Source: Isoetes taiwanensis (Eukaryota; Streptophyta; Lycopodiopsida; Isoetales; Isoetaceae). From it: 64,000 nucleotides of DNA. This document shows, in pieces, positions 11,381-22,738 of the stretch; within the stretch, counting starts at the first letter, position 1, and each line of letters opens with the position of its first letter. Under the pieces are notes generated by a model that saw nothing but the letters and a program-made list of their open reading frames with translations, did not search any database and was not told the DNA's origin. The stretch lies in assembly GCA_021234155.1 (NCBI GenBank), contig JAJEKV010000108.1, positions 3,240,850 to 3,304,849 on the forward strand. The letters are read 5' to 3'. Both the position numbers and the translations under genes were made by a program.

Positions 11381-12345
11381 TTTTTTTTTTTTTTTTTTTT
11401 TTTTTTTTTGAAGGACGACAAGCTTTATTCACCAAGTAAGAACTAGAGCAACATAAAATGCAAAGACAGGATTATAACCCCAAACAAACCGATCCAACTG
11501 AAAGCGTAACCACACCCATGCAAAAGAATGAATCAAGGTAAGTATGCCAGACAAGATTTTTTCTTCTCTTGAACAAGAGAAGAACAATTGTAAGCCATAA
11601 CAATTTTACTTTCTGCCCTAAGAACAATCTCATCTCGGCAGTATCTAAGCCCTTAAAGATAAACAACCTCCTTCTCTTCGGATTGACCATAAAAGCCGAC
11701 CACATGCGAGGATGAAAAGCTTCGTTTAGTAGTTTGGGCCAAGCATCGGGATAGATAGCAAGCAAAATTTGTTGGCTAGATCGAGATGTGCCAAATAGGG
11801 TCAACAACCAAGACCATGCCCATAGAGCGCTCACACAAGAAAAAACAATGCTCAATACTCTCAACCTTTGCGGGCATAAAGGACAAAGCTCGAAATCCGA
11901 TTATCCATTTTATGGACCAACCTGTTGACTCTGAGGCATCTATGGATCACTTGCCACCACAAAACTACTACTTTGGGATGAAGCAACTTATCCCATACCC
12001 ATATCAAACACTTTTCCATTGTGGGTACGGGACTGAAGATGCCACCTATTAGATGGAGGAGGATTTGAGAATGCACAAGCGGTTTATACCTGAGAAGACA
12101 CAAACCGCCAGGCCGGATATCCCGATGGCAACCCCATAATGACTACCTCAATGCGGGACCCGGAATCACGTGGCAACAATGCAAACAATATGATTCCAGT
12201 TACTCTGTCCCATCTATACAACAAGAACTTTGTTCTAAATGCTTCCCATGACATGAGATGACCAGACTCATACCAAGCTGCAATAGTGCTTATACCAGCT
12301 GCTATCCATCGTCGTTGTGTCTTTGGATGAACAACCACACAATCT
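11381..12345 (-). mobile_element. LINE 3' end with poly(A) tail
   Basis: On the minus strand, broken frames read as the zinc-binding and C-terminal region of a plant LINE ORF2: WDKLLHPKVVVLWWQVIHRCLRV is followed by a Cys-rich stretch in another frame, then a C-terminal segment with NPKRRRLFIFK. The 3' end has AATAAA close to TTGTCGTCCTTC and then 29 A residues (plus-strand T run 11381-11409). The tail plus truncation at the 5' side is the usual outcome of target-primed reverse transcription. No convincing target duplication was found. The order of the frames (12338-12084, 12103-11861, 11864-11472) shows two frameshifts. Confidence 0.82.
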
Positions 12346-13239
12346 CCTCAATGTGAAAAAATTATGGTCTGACATCATCTTTTTTCAAGCACATAATAGA
12401 AACCATTCGTCATATTATACAAAAGCTGTTGTATTGTATGGCGACCTAAAGCTGTGGAGGACAAAACAGTGACCGAATTCAACCGTATTAATATTGTTGT
12501 GAACTTTGGTATTCGTGAGAAGATGGTTTATTAAGTCCACATCCAGCTAGAATAGGTTGCCTCTATCTATAGTGTCCTGATGCATCGCTAACAGACATAT
12601 ACACTACACACAACACACAATTCATATGATGCACTATACTTGGCATATGCCCGTTGTTTCTTTACCTTCGAAACTACGAAACCTAAGTATACTGCATTTG
12701 ATCAAATTCCAGAGAAGATTGCAGAATAGTCCCCTCTTGCGAAGCCCCACAATGGAATTTCTAGTGTCACCTCAGGCCCAAGGTACAGATGCAGTTGTGT
12801 ATTATTCTTTACAATAACGTCTTAAATTTTTATTCTCTATGGTTACCATTACTGTACACTGGAAAAGCAATTTACAATGTAGGAAGAATCTCAATTTGAA
12901 AACGATTATAAAATATATTTGAACTAAAATATGTTCCAGCCATAAATTGCCAATTCTGGCTAATTGAATTTGTGAACTCAAAACCATAGTTATATATTAT
13001 GAATATATCACACAAAATGTCCACACAGTTGAGAAATATACAAACAATATTTCCATCTTGAGGAAGATTCAATTATATTACATAAATGCTCAGGCACCTT
13101 TTTGAGCTTTCTGCTACACATTTGTTGATTGCTATCAGTAATCCTACTTTCATTATGTATAATGAACTCAACAACATTTAAGGTGGGCAAACGCCAAGTT
13201 AGTCCTTTTTACAGAAGCTTAAAACTATCATTTCATATT
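12346..13239. other. Intergenic, no gene seen
   Basis: AT-rich; overlapping short frames around 12800-13190 on the minus strand show no motif. No repeat partner was noticed in the window. Confidence 0.5.
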
Positions 13240-13396
13240 CACACAAACAACACGTAACAAACAACACGTAACTATCATTAATATTAATTGACGCAAACCA
13301 TTGCATTTAACACATGTAAATTAAAATCCCCCTGAAACCCCCTTTGGTTTGGGTACATATTCACACGGGGGGTTACTTCGGGCTTCACACAATGTA
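13240..13396. mobile_element. One-ended fragment of the foldback family of 29.35-29.81 kb
   Basis: Matches the left arm of the complete element at 29351-29809, including CATTAATATTAAT, GCAAACCATTGCATTTAACA and CCCTGAAACCCCCTTTGG, ending near CACACGGGGGGTTACTTCGGGC. The outer end carries an extra copy of ACAAACAACACGTAAC. No opposite arm lies nearby, and the sequence abuts the LTR piece that starts at 13401. Confidence 0.75.
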
Positions 13397-13400
13397 TGAT

Positions 13401-13850
13401 TGTGACGTTCCAAGGGAATATACGCCATAAATACGTATATTCCTGGACCCGTCACCATACAAGTCTACAAAAGTAGCCTTGTATACCTTTGAACTGGCAA
13501 GGGGCACATATCTAAGTTAATTTCCACATGGCCTTATCCTATTGGGCTACCGCCACACGACCCATCCTAGTGGTGCCACATGGCATCCCATGTGGACCCT
13601 CACCTATATCGGCTCAAACCCTAACCCTAGACCTCTTTCCTGACTCTAGCACCTGAACACTCACCTCTGGCGCTCAAAAAACCCGCTTTGAGCATCGCTT
13701 CGTTGTAGCATAGCTGCTGCGGCAAACGGCGCCCGGTGTGCGCATGATCATCATAGAGGGAGCACCTCGACCCACGACATTAGTCAAGCTATGGCGATTA
13801 AGCAAAGAGATCTTTGGACTTCAGATTCGCAGATTAAAGTCCTGTAACAC
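13401..13850 (+). mobile_element. LTR start fragment, plus orientation
   Basis: Begins TGTGACGTTCCA and reads for about 450 bp as the inverted counterpart of 16320-16771: shared landmarks include ACGTATATTCCTGGACCCGT, the GCCTTGTATACC / CCTTGGATAA region, ATCCTATTGGGC and AAACCCTAACCCTAG. Similarity is clear but diverged. The TGTGACG start is typical of plant LTRs. Confidence 0.7.
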
Positions 13851-15116
13851 ATACAATCCCTCAAGCAAACATGTTTCAGACCGAACGGGATCAAATCAAT
13901 CTTGTTAGCGATAACAAATGCAAGAAGAGCTCAAATAAAATACAGCATGAGATTGTTTGCAGAAAATATGCTACATTGCAGACATTTGATTTCAATACAT
14001 TCACTTGGTGCAGTACTGCATCTTTTGTCTAGATTATATAAGAACTGTTAAGCTCAACAAAGATAAAAAATGCACCTTGCACCGGTTGAACCTCATCCTA
14101 TCCATGATATTTGCAGCCAAAAGCTCCTCTAGATAGGCATGCATATGCTTCTAACTCCTGAGCCACAACACAGAACTCAGATCAACAAAGCTTATACTAA
14201 GAGAATCGAAGCTTATACTAAGAGAATCGAAAATGCAACCAAGAGAACTGGTTGCACCGAATCATGGCTAAACCATAAGAGTCAAATGCAGCTTTGTCAT
14301 TAATCAGGCTTTTTGAGCAGTCTGCAGATGCTTCAGACCACTCAAAAATACATCAACGTATCTGGCAACAGATGCAGAGTTAAAGATTGCCACTTTCAAA
14401 CCCGCAAGCAATCAAACCAAAGATAAATCCTATTAGATAAAAACCACGAAAGAATTTACAAAGCCCAAGATTTACCCGCAAATTGTCAGTTCTCGATGAA
14501 CTGTTCCCCAATTTCGGTCTCAACATTTATGAAGGTAGCAACCTTTTCCCAGAGAATCAAATTTTTTTTGCCATGATCTATTACTAGAGCAACAGCGTCT
14601 GCTGCAGATTTCTTGCGAAGACCAAATGAGGTGTCAGGGATATTTAAAAAGGAGGGTCCCTGGGAATATTCTCTTACCATAAATAGGCCTACTTATTAGC
14701 CCCCCTTATTAATTACACCATAGTACCCTATTAATATATGTTTAATTTCTAATACATATACTAAAATTTGTATTATACCTTTAAAATTTTAAATTTCCTA
14801 ATGGTTTGAAGTGTTAATTATGGATTTGCGCCATTTTTCACTCGGGTCTCAGATTGGCATGTTTCTTCGACCCATTTTAGGTGAAATTTGATGCAGATGC
14901 ATAATTTTCACTCCAAATTTACTAGAAGGTAAATTTGACTCATTCACTTCTTCGTCTAACATTTAACCTAATTTCGGCCCCATTACCTAAGAGAAAAAAA
15001 ATTTCCCTTATTTTCGCGGTTCGATGGTGGAAATTTTTATTTCACACCCCCTGTAGGCCTGTTAGACTACTTTCATGGTCATGGTCAGTGCTAGTTCTTG
15101 GTCAACCAAGAACATC
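13851..15116. other. DNA between the LTR pieces, one exon-like frame
   Basis: No retrotransposon coding domain is seen here although a primer-binding site lies at its right edge. A local duplication AAGCTTATACTAAGAGAATCGA occurs twice near 14190-14230. A minus-strand frame at 14486-14680 reads 64 residues (IPDTSFGLRKKSAADAV, then VIDHGKKNLILWEK) with good composition; it may be one exon of an unrecognised gene. Confidence 0.4.
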
Positions 15117-15128
15117 GCTCTGATACCA
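15117..15128 (-). other. tRNA-Met primer-binding site
   Basis: The minus strand reads TGGTATCAGAGC, a full match to the standard plant initiator-tRNA primer-binding site. It places the 5' LTR of this element at higher coordinates and its body toward lower coordinates. Confidence 0.85.
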
Positions 15129-16771
15129 TTAGGCACGCCCTCGCTAAGCATACGGCACCCACCGTACACTCGGCGGAAATCCCCTCACGACAACAACCCG
15201 ACAGGGCCCTCCATCTATCCCGCACTCGAACCTCTCCAGAGTCGGGAAGGGGACGAAAGGTGTCTTGCGCCCCTTTCCCCTATGGGCTCCTATCACACCG
15301 GAAGCATAAACACTTCAGAACTAGCAATACAATACAATATGCTACCTCGAGGGTAGCTCAACCGCATATCCACAGATGCAAAGAACATAATCATATACCA
15401 TAAAACATGAGAGCTCCTACCCGTGGCTCTGACACATAGGGTAGTCGACTGACTGGATAGGCCTCAAGATAGAGCAGACCGAGTCATAACAATGGCGGGG
15501 CTGGCATAAGACAATGGCTAGGGTTGACCACTCTATCCGCCCCTCCCATTGCATACTTTGCGTGCATGGGCTAGACCAAGTCTGTGGCATGACTCTAACC
15601 TTCCTGACACGCAATCCCATGGCATCACCCATCGGGACTACTCCGTGTTGCATCTCCCCGGTCCGATGAGGTAGGAAGGGTTGCATCTCCCCTTCCTGGG
15701 GTCTAGAGGCTCCACGGGCGGCTAGAGAATCGTGGCGACACACAATTCATACCCGACTGAACCCCCCAAAACAAGAGCCAAGCCGACACTTGCAACCCTT
15801 GAGAGGCGGGGCGGCACCATTGCCCCGGGAGGTGTCGGACCCATGCTCGGCCCACACGGCCCGACCATAAGCCCTAGCCCACTATGGGATCCCCCGGCCC
15901 CCACTCCGGGGAGGGGATCCACCTTCCATCTTGCCTCTAGCCCCTGTGTGGTGCTGAGTCACATCATAGCTTCCATAGCCCTGGGTTTCCTATGCACAGG
16001 GCCGCAACTAATAGGAACTAAGGGGATCTACACTAGGAGCATACTACCCATGGCCCTAGGTCTCTACCCCCTTCCCAATACAAGAGGAGCAACATGATCA
16101 ACCAATATCACATACATCACATCATGATCAATATCAACATCATATGAACATCTTAACCTAATCATACATATAGCTAACTAACAGCTTAGGGTTCCTTGAT
16201 TAGGGTTCAAGATGTTCAACAAAGGATCTAGGGTGGCTCTACTCTAGACACGAATCACTAACCCATCTCGAGTGCTAACTTCCGGATGAACTAACATGAA
16301 CTCTACTCAACCTACCTTCTCTCCAAGCGCTTCCTCCCATTCCCCGGCGCCTCCATGCTCCTAGACGTGGTTCAAGGCTTGCTCCCCCATCACGATCATA
16401 CACACCTTCCCGGCTCAGCTGCTCCAGCTAGACTATGATTTAACTGCTCAAACAGGTTTTGCACGCGTGATGAGAGTTCAAAAGTAGGGTCGGGAAAAGG
16501 GATCTAGGGTTAGGGTTAGAGCTCATATAGGTGTGGGTCCACGTGGGATGCCACGTGGCACCACTAAGATGAGGCCATGTGGCGGTTGCCCAATAGGATA
16601 AGGCCATGTGGAAATGGGCCTTATCCTAAGGTTATCTAAGTTAAACAATTAACTTAGATGTGCACCCCTTGCCACTTTATCCAAGGCATACAAGGCTACC
16701 TAGGTAAACTTGTATGGTGACGGGTCCAGGAATATACGTATTTATGGTGTATATTCTTCTGGAACGTCACA
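15129..16771 (-). mobile_element. LTR, minus orientation, about 1.64 kb
   Basis: On the minus strand the piece runs from TGTGACGTTCCAGAAG at 16771 to the primer-binding site at 15128. The first 450 bp pair with 13401-13850 in inverted orientation. The LTR-internal region 15160-16090 is GC-rich; the frames there (for example 15732-16097) are proline-rich and without a known domain, so I treat them as chance. The terminus next to the primer site reads CCTAA rather than a clean CA. Confidence 0.7.
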
Positions 16772-17510
16772 CTTGTCATCTACAATGCCTCGCCAAAACC
16801 AAACATTAATGTTCATGCGGCACAAAATCAAAGCATACCCAAACTCATTCAATGATTTAATGCATGCCCACTGTAATCATCATTGACTAGGCATTTTTGT
16901 AAGGCGTTGGTGCCCTTCCAATCGATATGGCAGATTGCCATTAGCTAGTTCCATGAGACATCCAGCATTTAGAAATAGCTATTTTCATTGTTAGGTTTAA
17001 CATTCTAAATTTTCTATATAATATAGTCGGCATTACCAAATTCTGATGAAATTCTTCTCAGAAAACAAAACTGGTATAAGGGAACAAGATAAATCAAAGC
17101 ATGCATAAGATGTTACTATTCTCCAATTCTAAGCAAATATCTCATCACAATATGAATCATCTCTCTGTCTAGAAATTCAACAATGGCACTAGCATTTTCT
17201 TCCTGTCCTACCAATGTATCACTACTCCATCAGCTTTAAACCAAATGAACCAGGGAGGGAATGCTCATTGATGAATTGTAGTTATGCTGGAAGCCAAGAG
17301 TTGTGGCATGTCCATTGGCACATCATTGAGGCATCGAGAAAAATACTGTATGGCCTAACTTTTCCAGTAAAAAGAACAAGGGAGCAATGACCTATAAATG
17401 GGAGACCTGCAATTCACTTGTGTTGTCTGTCTTACTCATTCAAATGCAAATACCTTTGTATCAGTCACATTTCAACAATGTCTCAGCACTTAAAAGATAA
17501 CACACGACTT
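16772..17510. other. Intergenic, no gene seen
   Basis: AT-rich DNA with no frame, repeat partner or RNA gene that I can support. Confidence 0.5.
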
Positions 17511-17514
17511 CTAA

Positions 17515-17626
17515 CCCTTCGGGGCGGGGGTTTTTTAACCCGGACAGTAATAAGTTTGCTGCGCTCCTTATGGGTCCCATAGGCCGATTGGCCTCAGTGG
17601 ACGATAAAAAATCATTCTCATTCTCA
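17515..17626 (+). mobile_element. SINE-like 3' end with (ATTCTC)n tail
   Basis: GGGTCCCATAGGCC, then a CCGATTGG block, CAGTGGACGATAAAAAATC and an ATTCTC simple repeat at the end. A related end occurs inverted at 27024-27165 (CAGTGGACGTAAAAATTC followed by a TTATC repeat). A shared 3' end leading into different simple-repeat tails is what non-LTR retroposons such as SINEs leave. A tRNA-like head was not identified. Confidence 0.4.
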
Positions 17627-18299
17627 TTCTAACTATAGCTCAAGCATTGCTATGAAGAGAGATGTGTAAAAAATGCCTAGCAGACGGATAAAGCTCCATG
17701 CATTAGTCAAATCATGGTATTGATCCAAGTTTAATACTCAAAAAGCAAATTCCATCCATTGCTAAGACCACACATTAAACATAGAAGTAGCACCTTCTGC
17801 CTGTAGAAGTTATAAGTGGCCTCTTTCAAGGCTCATAAGAAGCTTTTTGTCCAAATTTTCATTGGATAAACTCTACTAGTCTCCTGTTTTAACAGCCTTA
17901 CTCTAAACACTTCAATATACTTTCACCTTCACTAACTTTCAGATCAGAAGTTTGGGATTAAACGTTAATATACTTTATCATGCCATCATGCACAAAAGCA
18001 GACCACCTGCAAATTGTTCCAAATTATGAACTCGATGCAACTAATAAAACATCATGAACAGTAATTATTTATAAACAGTTAAGAATCATATCTGAAAACG
18101 ATTAGGATCGCTTTCCAAGTAGTGCTTTGGATAAATCACATTCCACCAGAATCATTGAGGCAAGACCTAGTGCCGCAAATCTATATTCAATCTCTCCGTA
18201 TAAGGATTGAAACCTAATTCTCAACTAAACTCCTCGATACAAGGATGTTTCAGAGGCATTGAAGCCAAAAGCACATTCTTAGTTGTTACTTTTCCTTAC

Positions 18300-18464
18300 C
18301 TGCCATGGATCAACCCCTTCTTTTCAAGCCATTTTGAGCTCTGCTTTCTTGCCGGATCCGCTTGTGACCTTGTGTTGAAGCCTGGCAAGACGAGCTTCAA
18401 AATCCTTTTCTTTTACTTCTGCTTCTTCAGTTTCTTCTTGGGATCTTCTACAAGGCATGTGAAT
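18300..18464 (-). pseudogene. Exon-like segment of an unknown gene
   Basis: The minus strand has an acceptor (CTACAG) before 18464 and a donor (GGCAG followed by GTAAGG) after 18300, giving a 165-bp exon, a multiple of three. It encodes a charged, helical peptide (ETEEAEVKEKDFEARLARLQ, then HKVTSGSGKKAELK) but has an in-frame TGA before the donor; a one-base shift would avoid it (KWLEKKG). The first 25-30 bp of the exon and the acceptor recur at 21061-21100 in a second copy with a different continuation. I do not recognise the protein. Confidence 0.4.
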
Positions 18465-18680
18465 CTGTAGTGGCACAACAACACATAGAATATGGAAGCC
18501 AGTTAGCCAGTTTGCACAGGGGCTGCCCAGCAACACAGGCGACTGCCAGTTTACAGCCAACAGTAGGTTTGGAGCAGTTTTCGGCATATCATAGACATAT
18601 TCTGGCATATTACTCTAGCATATACTTAGAATATGCCGAAAACCCACATGAGCAAGGGGGCAACCCAAAAAAAACTTTGT
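18440..18680. repeat. Dispersed repeat copy 1, with hairpin
   Basis: Shares GAATATGGAAGCCAGTTAG, CGCCAGTTTACAG-like and GGTTTGGAGCAG blocks with 21090-21320, and the last part with 52080-52230. It contains an inverted repeat, GTTTTCGGCATAT near 18575 and ATATGCCGAAAAC near 18635, followed by CCCACATGAGCAAGGGGGCAA. Confidence 0.65.
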
Positions 18681-19419
18681 TTGTTGCTACAAGTGTTAGG
18701 GCTACGAAATTAGAATTGAGTTTTATATCAAGATACTAGGCTTTAACTCACAAGCTTGTGCTTGTGGCATTCTAACGATGCCAAAAGCGATAGCTAGATT
18801 CTCCTTTACCACTTTTGCACAATAAATCTTTAGGCTTTTAATAATATCTTTCTATCCACCTCATCAAGAGTAAAATCTATTGGACATTTATAGTCATGTG
18901 CGTGCAACCAAGACATGAAAAACACAGCCTTCAACTATGATCACTTTGCAGTAACTATATTAATGCTTACTGCAATGTTTCTACTAAAATGGAGTTTCTT
19001 ATATCAAACACAACCAACTTAATATAGTATTTCTACTTTTAGGAAGAAATTCCAAGATCCTATATCTATACCAATTATATACCTGAGTTATAATGTTTGA
19101 ATGCTTATTACACTGGTGGAGTTTTGTTATCTTCAAAAGATCCAGAGCAAGCCTGTCATTTTTTACCATTGACCTTGCCTGAAGCAATTATGATTCTTAG
19201 CTGCTCCTTTGCGTCAAAAAATAGATGGGGAATGTGTCCACATGAACTTTTGAACTGTTGAACTGAAAATTCAAGTCTATTGCGCACTATGAGCTTAGGA
19301 AGGCAAGACAAAATTTAAATATCCCCACATCAAAAAAGATAACTGCAAGAAGCATACAACATTTAGAATTTGCAAGCTTTAAGGACTTGCATTGACCAGA
19401 TTTGGATTAATACTTCCAT

Positions 19420-19715
19420 TTACCACATTAGGATAAATACTGATTAGAAAATTGCCAGCGTGTTCTATTTTCACATCCCTCATTGAGGGCATTCAGACAT
19501 GTTCCATCTCCTTGGATTGCATCCACACACCCCAATGCTTGCAAACCAAGTCCATTTTCTATAAATCCCACAATGACAATGTTGCATAAACCAACATAAT
19601 TAGATGGTGTTTTATTGAAAACTTCCCATGCTTCCTTCAATCATTGAATTACATTTTACATACATACCAAACAGAGCAGTAGCTGTAACTGTGCAATCCA
19701 CCCATTCCATGAACA
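19420..19715 (-). pseudogene. PPR protein fragment
   Basis: Minus-strand translation gives VTATALFGMYVKCNSMIE, then after a frame change EEAWEVFNKTPSNYVGLCNI and VIVGFIENGLGLQAL. This is the repeated PLS-type pentatricopeptide pattern (TALxxMYxKC, then AxxVFxxxPxxNxVxxNxxIxGFxxNGxGxxAL). PPR proteins bind organellar RNA. Only about two repeats remain, with a frameshift and no start, so it is a relic. A second one lies at 28480-28800. Confidence 0.65.
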
Positions 19716-20059
19716 TGGTAAGTTACCTTCCTTCCCTGTACAACTTTGGTGCCAACAAGTAACACATCTTCATGTTTGCCTCTTTTGTGTAATCATAATC
19801 ATGCAAGCCCATCTTCACTCAATCGAGTGTGCATCTGTCGGCCAAGAAGACATAAGACCTACCATAACAAGCAAAAAGTAGGGTTTAGGGCAGTTCAATT
19901 TCCTATAACATGCACCATCCCAACAAGAGTGAGCACTTCTCTAAATTCAAATGAGTACATTTCCCTTCCCGGTGTTTGGCATTTGTTAGTGCTCACTGAC
20001 TCTATATGCGATTAAGATAATACAATATTGTGCAACCACATTGTCATTCTAAAGACCTT

Positions 20060-20420
20060 CAAGAAAGAACAAGAGAAAATGCCCAACCTTGAACAACACG
20101 GTAAGAAGCACTCCACCATCTCTCCACTGGTACATGGAGCAAGTGCAACTCCTCAGAAATTGTATCATCATGTTGGCGTGATAATACTTCTGCAGTGTTT
20201 GTACAGAATCCCGTGTCTTCTCTATGGTGCCTCCAGTAGAATCACAAAAAGCTTTCAATTCTTGTTGTAAAGACATAAGCTTGTAGCTAATGCCCATTGT
20301 GCAGCAGCAACCCACCTGGCACTAGCTATCAAACGCCTTCTCTCTGTTTGAGCATCTTTTCCAGACTGTACTTGTTTTCCACGTTTACAATCCCATGTAC
20401 ACATAACTAACGATGCTAAG
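20060..20420 (-). pseudogene. Coiled-coil-like gene relic
   Basis: Two overlapping minus-strand frames join into one plausible protein segment: QTERRRLIASARWVAAAQWA followed, after a one-base shift near 20277, by LQQELKAFCDSTGGTIEKTR and DSVQTLQKYYHANMM. The composition is helical and charged. No family was recognised. The frameshift and lack of clear splice sites suggest decay, although a splice junction at the shift cannot be excluded. Confidence 0.35.
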
Positions 20421-20449
20421 GACAATCCATGCATATAAATTATTAACAT

Positions 20450-21010
20450 ATAAAAGGTAACAGGGAATTCCTTACCATTAGGTACTATGCATTAGCTGCT
20501 CCAGTACTGTGAACCATTCCAGAAAATACACCATTTTCATTTGTTAGTAAATTCTCAAGAGTACCAATCTCTACAATCTAATACTATGATCACATGCTCA
20601 GGATCAAATACCATATGATCAAAATAAGGACTGCTTAGTCTATCCAATGCAGCCCCTAATACATGCATAAACGAACAAATTGACATTGAAGGAACAAAGG
20701 CATAAGGATCAAAACCATCAAATGTCAAATTTGAAAGCCAAGAAACAGCCTATTCCTTAACTTCATTTGCTCTTTTGACTTGAAATATGAGGAGAAGATG
20801 ATGCTCATGTAGCAAGAGGCAAAATTTATTAAAACGCTACGAAGAAAAGAGCAAAGGTAAAACAGCTCGGTCACATCCAATTAGTAATCCGGGGATTAAA
20901 AGTGATGGTGGTTAACGGATTTACTGCAGGGAACAGAGCAGAGCAAGGAATCAAATGCTATGTTAGAACCTGGAAGCAAACTTTTGCACCACCGATAATC
21001 TATATTTAAA
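20450..21010. other. Intergenic, no gene seen
   Basis: AT-rich DNA without supported features; it leads into the second copy of the dispersed exon/intron repeat. Confidence 0.5.
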
Positions 21011-21039
21011 ATCAAAAGCAACACGAAAAAGATACCGCC

Positions 21040-21320
21040 AAGACGACTTTTCTTTTACTTCTGCTTCTTTCTTCTTGGGATTTTCTACGAGGCCTGTGAA
21101 TCTGTAGTGGCGTAGCAGCACATGGAATATGGAAGCCAGTTAGTCGGTTTGCACAGCGGCCGCCCAGCAATGCTGACGACCGCCAGTTTACAGACAACAA
21201 TAGGTTTGGAGCAGTTTCCGACATATTCTAGGTATGTTCTAGTATATACTTAGAATATGCCGGAAACTCACATGGGCCAGGGTTTGCCCCTATAGTGGCA
21301 ATCCAAAAAAATTAATGCCG
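21040..21320. repeat. Dispersed repeat copy 2
   Basis: Matches 18420-18680: the exon start (minus strand ATTCACAGGCCTCGTAGAAA), the acceptor CTACAG, then GGAATATGGAAGCCAGTTAG, CGCCAGTTTACAGACAAC, GGTTTGGAGCAG and the hairpin ending ATATGCCGGAAACT. It forms the left flank of segmental duplication copy 1. Confidence 0.65.
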
Positions 21321-21379
21321 GCCGGCCGAAAAAATGACACTTCCGAAGGTGAAGGAAATTTCAATGCCCTGCCGGTTCA

Positions 21380-21469
21380 CGTTAGGTAGCCAGCCGGATT
21401 TCGGGGTTTCCGGCCGGTAAACCGGCAGGTTTACCGGCCGGAAACCCTCAATCCGGCCGGTTACCTAGC
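21380..21469. repeat. GC-rich hairpin insertion
   Basis: Arms of about 43 bp (21380-21423 and 21428-21469) around a 4-base loop; the inner 19 bp (GGTTTCCGGCCGGTAAACC) are perfectly self-complementary with the right arm. The surrounding 21311-21475 is absent from the equivalent place in the second segmental copy (about 52220), so it is probably an insertion. Confidence 0.7.
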
Positions 21470-21701
21470 ACAAATTGAAGAGCATTGGCATTTCTTATTG
21501 CCGCCCATTTTATTATCAAATAGAACTCCAGTATTGTTGGACCTGCGGGAGCTCTGACATCGTGCAGCTATAGTGACTTAAGATCTCGAAATGAAGGTGG
21601 GGTAAATCTCCTTTCAGGTTCGGTTTCATAGTTTGTTCTGTTGACTCATCTAGATTAGGTTTGATAGCAATGTTTTATGTTAAGACTCTTATTAGGATTT
21701 C

Positions 21702-22013
21702 TTGCCCTGGAAGCAGATTCAAGAAAAATATTTGGTGGAAAAGGAAGGAGATCAGGTTGTGCGTCTTCAAGCAAGTGCTTTCGCTTCTTTTTTGAAGAAA
21801 GCTTTGCCTCCTTCAGCAGAGATGCTTTCTTATCTGCTACCTTATGTATCTAAGGTATCTAAGAGATTTAAGTATTTGTGCATAAAGTATTTGGAGCGTT
21901 TTGATTTTTTGGTTCTCTGTGTCCTTTGTTGTCAAACATGCAAATTTTGTTTCTCCAGGAACTCTTATTTACATCAGCTAAAAGACGGATGTGGATGCGG
22001 CTTAAGTCCCTAA
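21702..22013 (+). other. Open frame kept in both duplicate copies
   Basis: A 103-residue frame (EKYLVEKEGDQVVRLQASA, then SFLKKALPPSAEMLSYLLPY) corresponds to a 98-residue frame at 52505-52801. The copies differ by substitutions and a 15-bp indel that keeps the frame. The first 60 residues look protein-like; the Cys-rich tail may be read-through into an intron, since TTTCTCCAG (a possible acceptor) lies inside. I do not recognise it, and the shared frame may simply reflect recent duplication. Confidence 0.3.
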
Positions 22014-22738
22014 TCCTTAGATAAGCATAGTTTGTTTTCGTTTCAAGTCATTTTCCAGCTAAATCAAATGAGATTTCCAACTAAATCAATTGAGCATTCA
22101 TCTCGTACTCTATTCTATCAAATAGCAGGCAAAACAACGCTCATCTGCAGCTATGAAGAGGTTATAATATTCAATAAAAGAATCCCGGATGCTCTTGTGA
22201 TAAGCCTTTACTTAGTTCTATGAGCTGACTATATGAGCTTAGGCTATGGACTACCAAAACCATATGCATTTTTTTTTTAGGACAAAAGAAAGTTAAAACT
22301 GTTTGTCCGTGTCCAGAACTTTGCTGCCTTTGCATCAAACATCAGCGCTTTGGCTTGAGAACCAGGGCAGGTTAGTGATTTCTAGCCCATTTTCTACTCT
22401 AAATTGTAGAGCCTATTTTCTATAATATATATGGGCTAAATCGTATCTTCAGTATCTCTCTTTAACCTGTTAATAGTGCACATAATGTTCAAATATATGT
22501 GATAGTGGAATACGCCTGATTTTCGTTGTAGGTAATATGCATTCTTATCTGAGTTCACAACTGTAAGTTAAATGTACTGCTTTTTAAGAATGAACAGAAT
22601 ACACGGTTATGTCCATAACCGGTTTGGTTTGCTAAGTTGTGAGCCAAGAAAAGGCTACTAGCAACTAGCTTATGTTGATTATTTGAATAACGATTAGAAT
22701 CAAACATAACTTGCCAATGTGGCTCATTTGCTACTTAT

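Noticed and set aside
13605-13630. Telomere-like AAACCCTAACCCTAG
   Set aside because: Only two units, inside an LTR and mirrored in its inverted partner.
15732-16097. 121-residue Pro/Gly-rich frame
   Set aside because: Lies within an LTR, no domain, composition follows local GC content.
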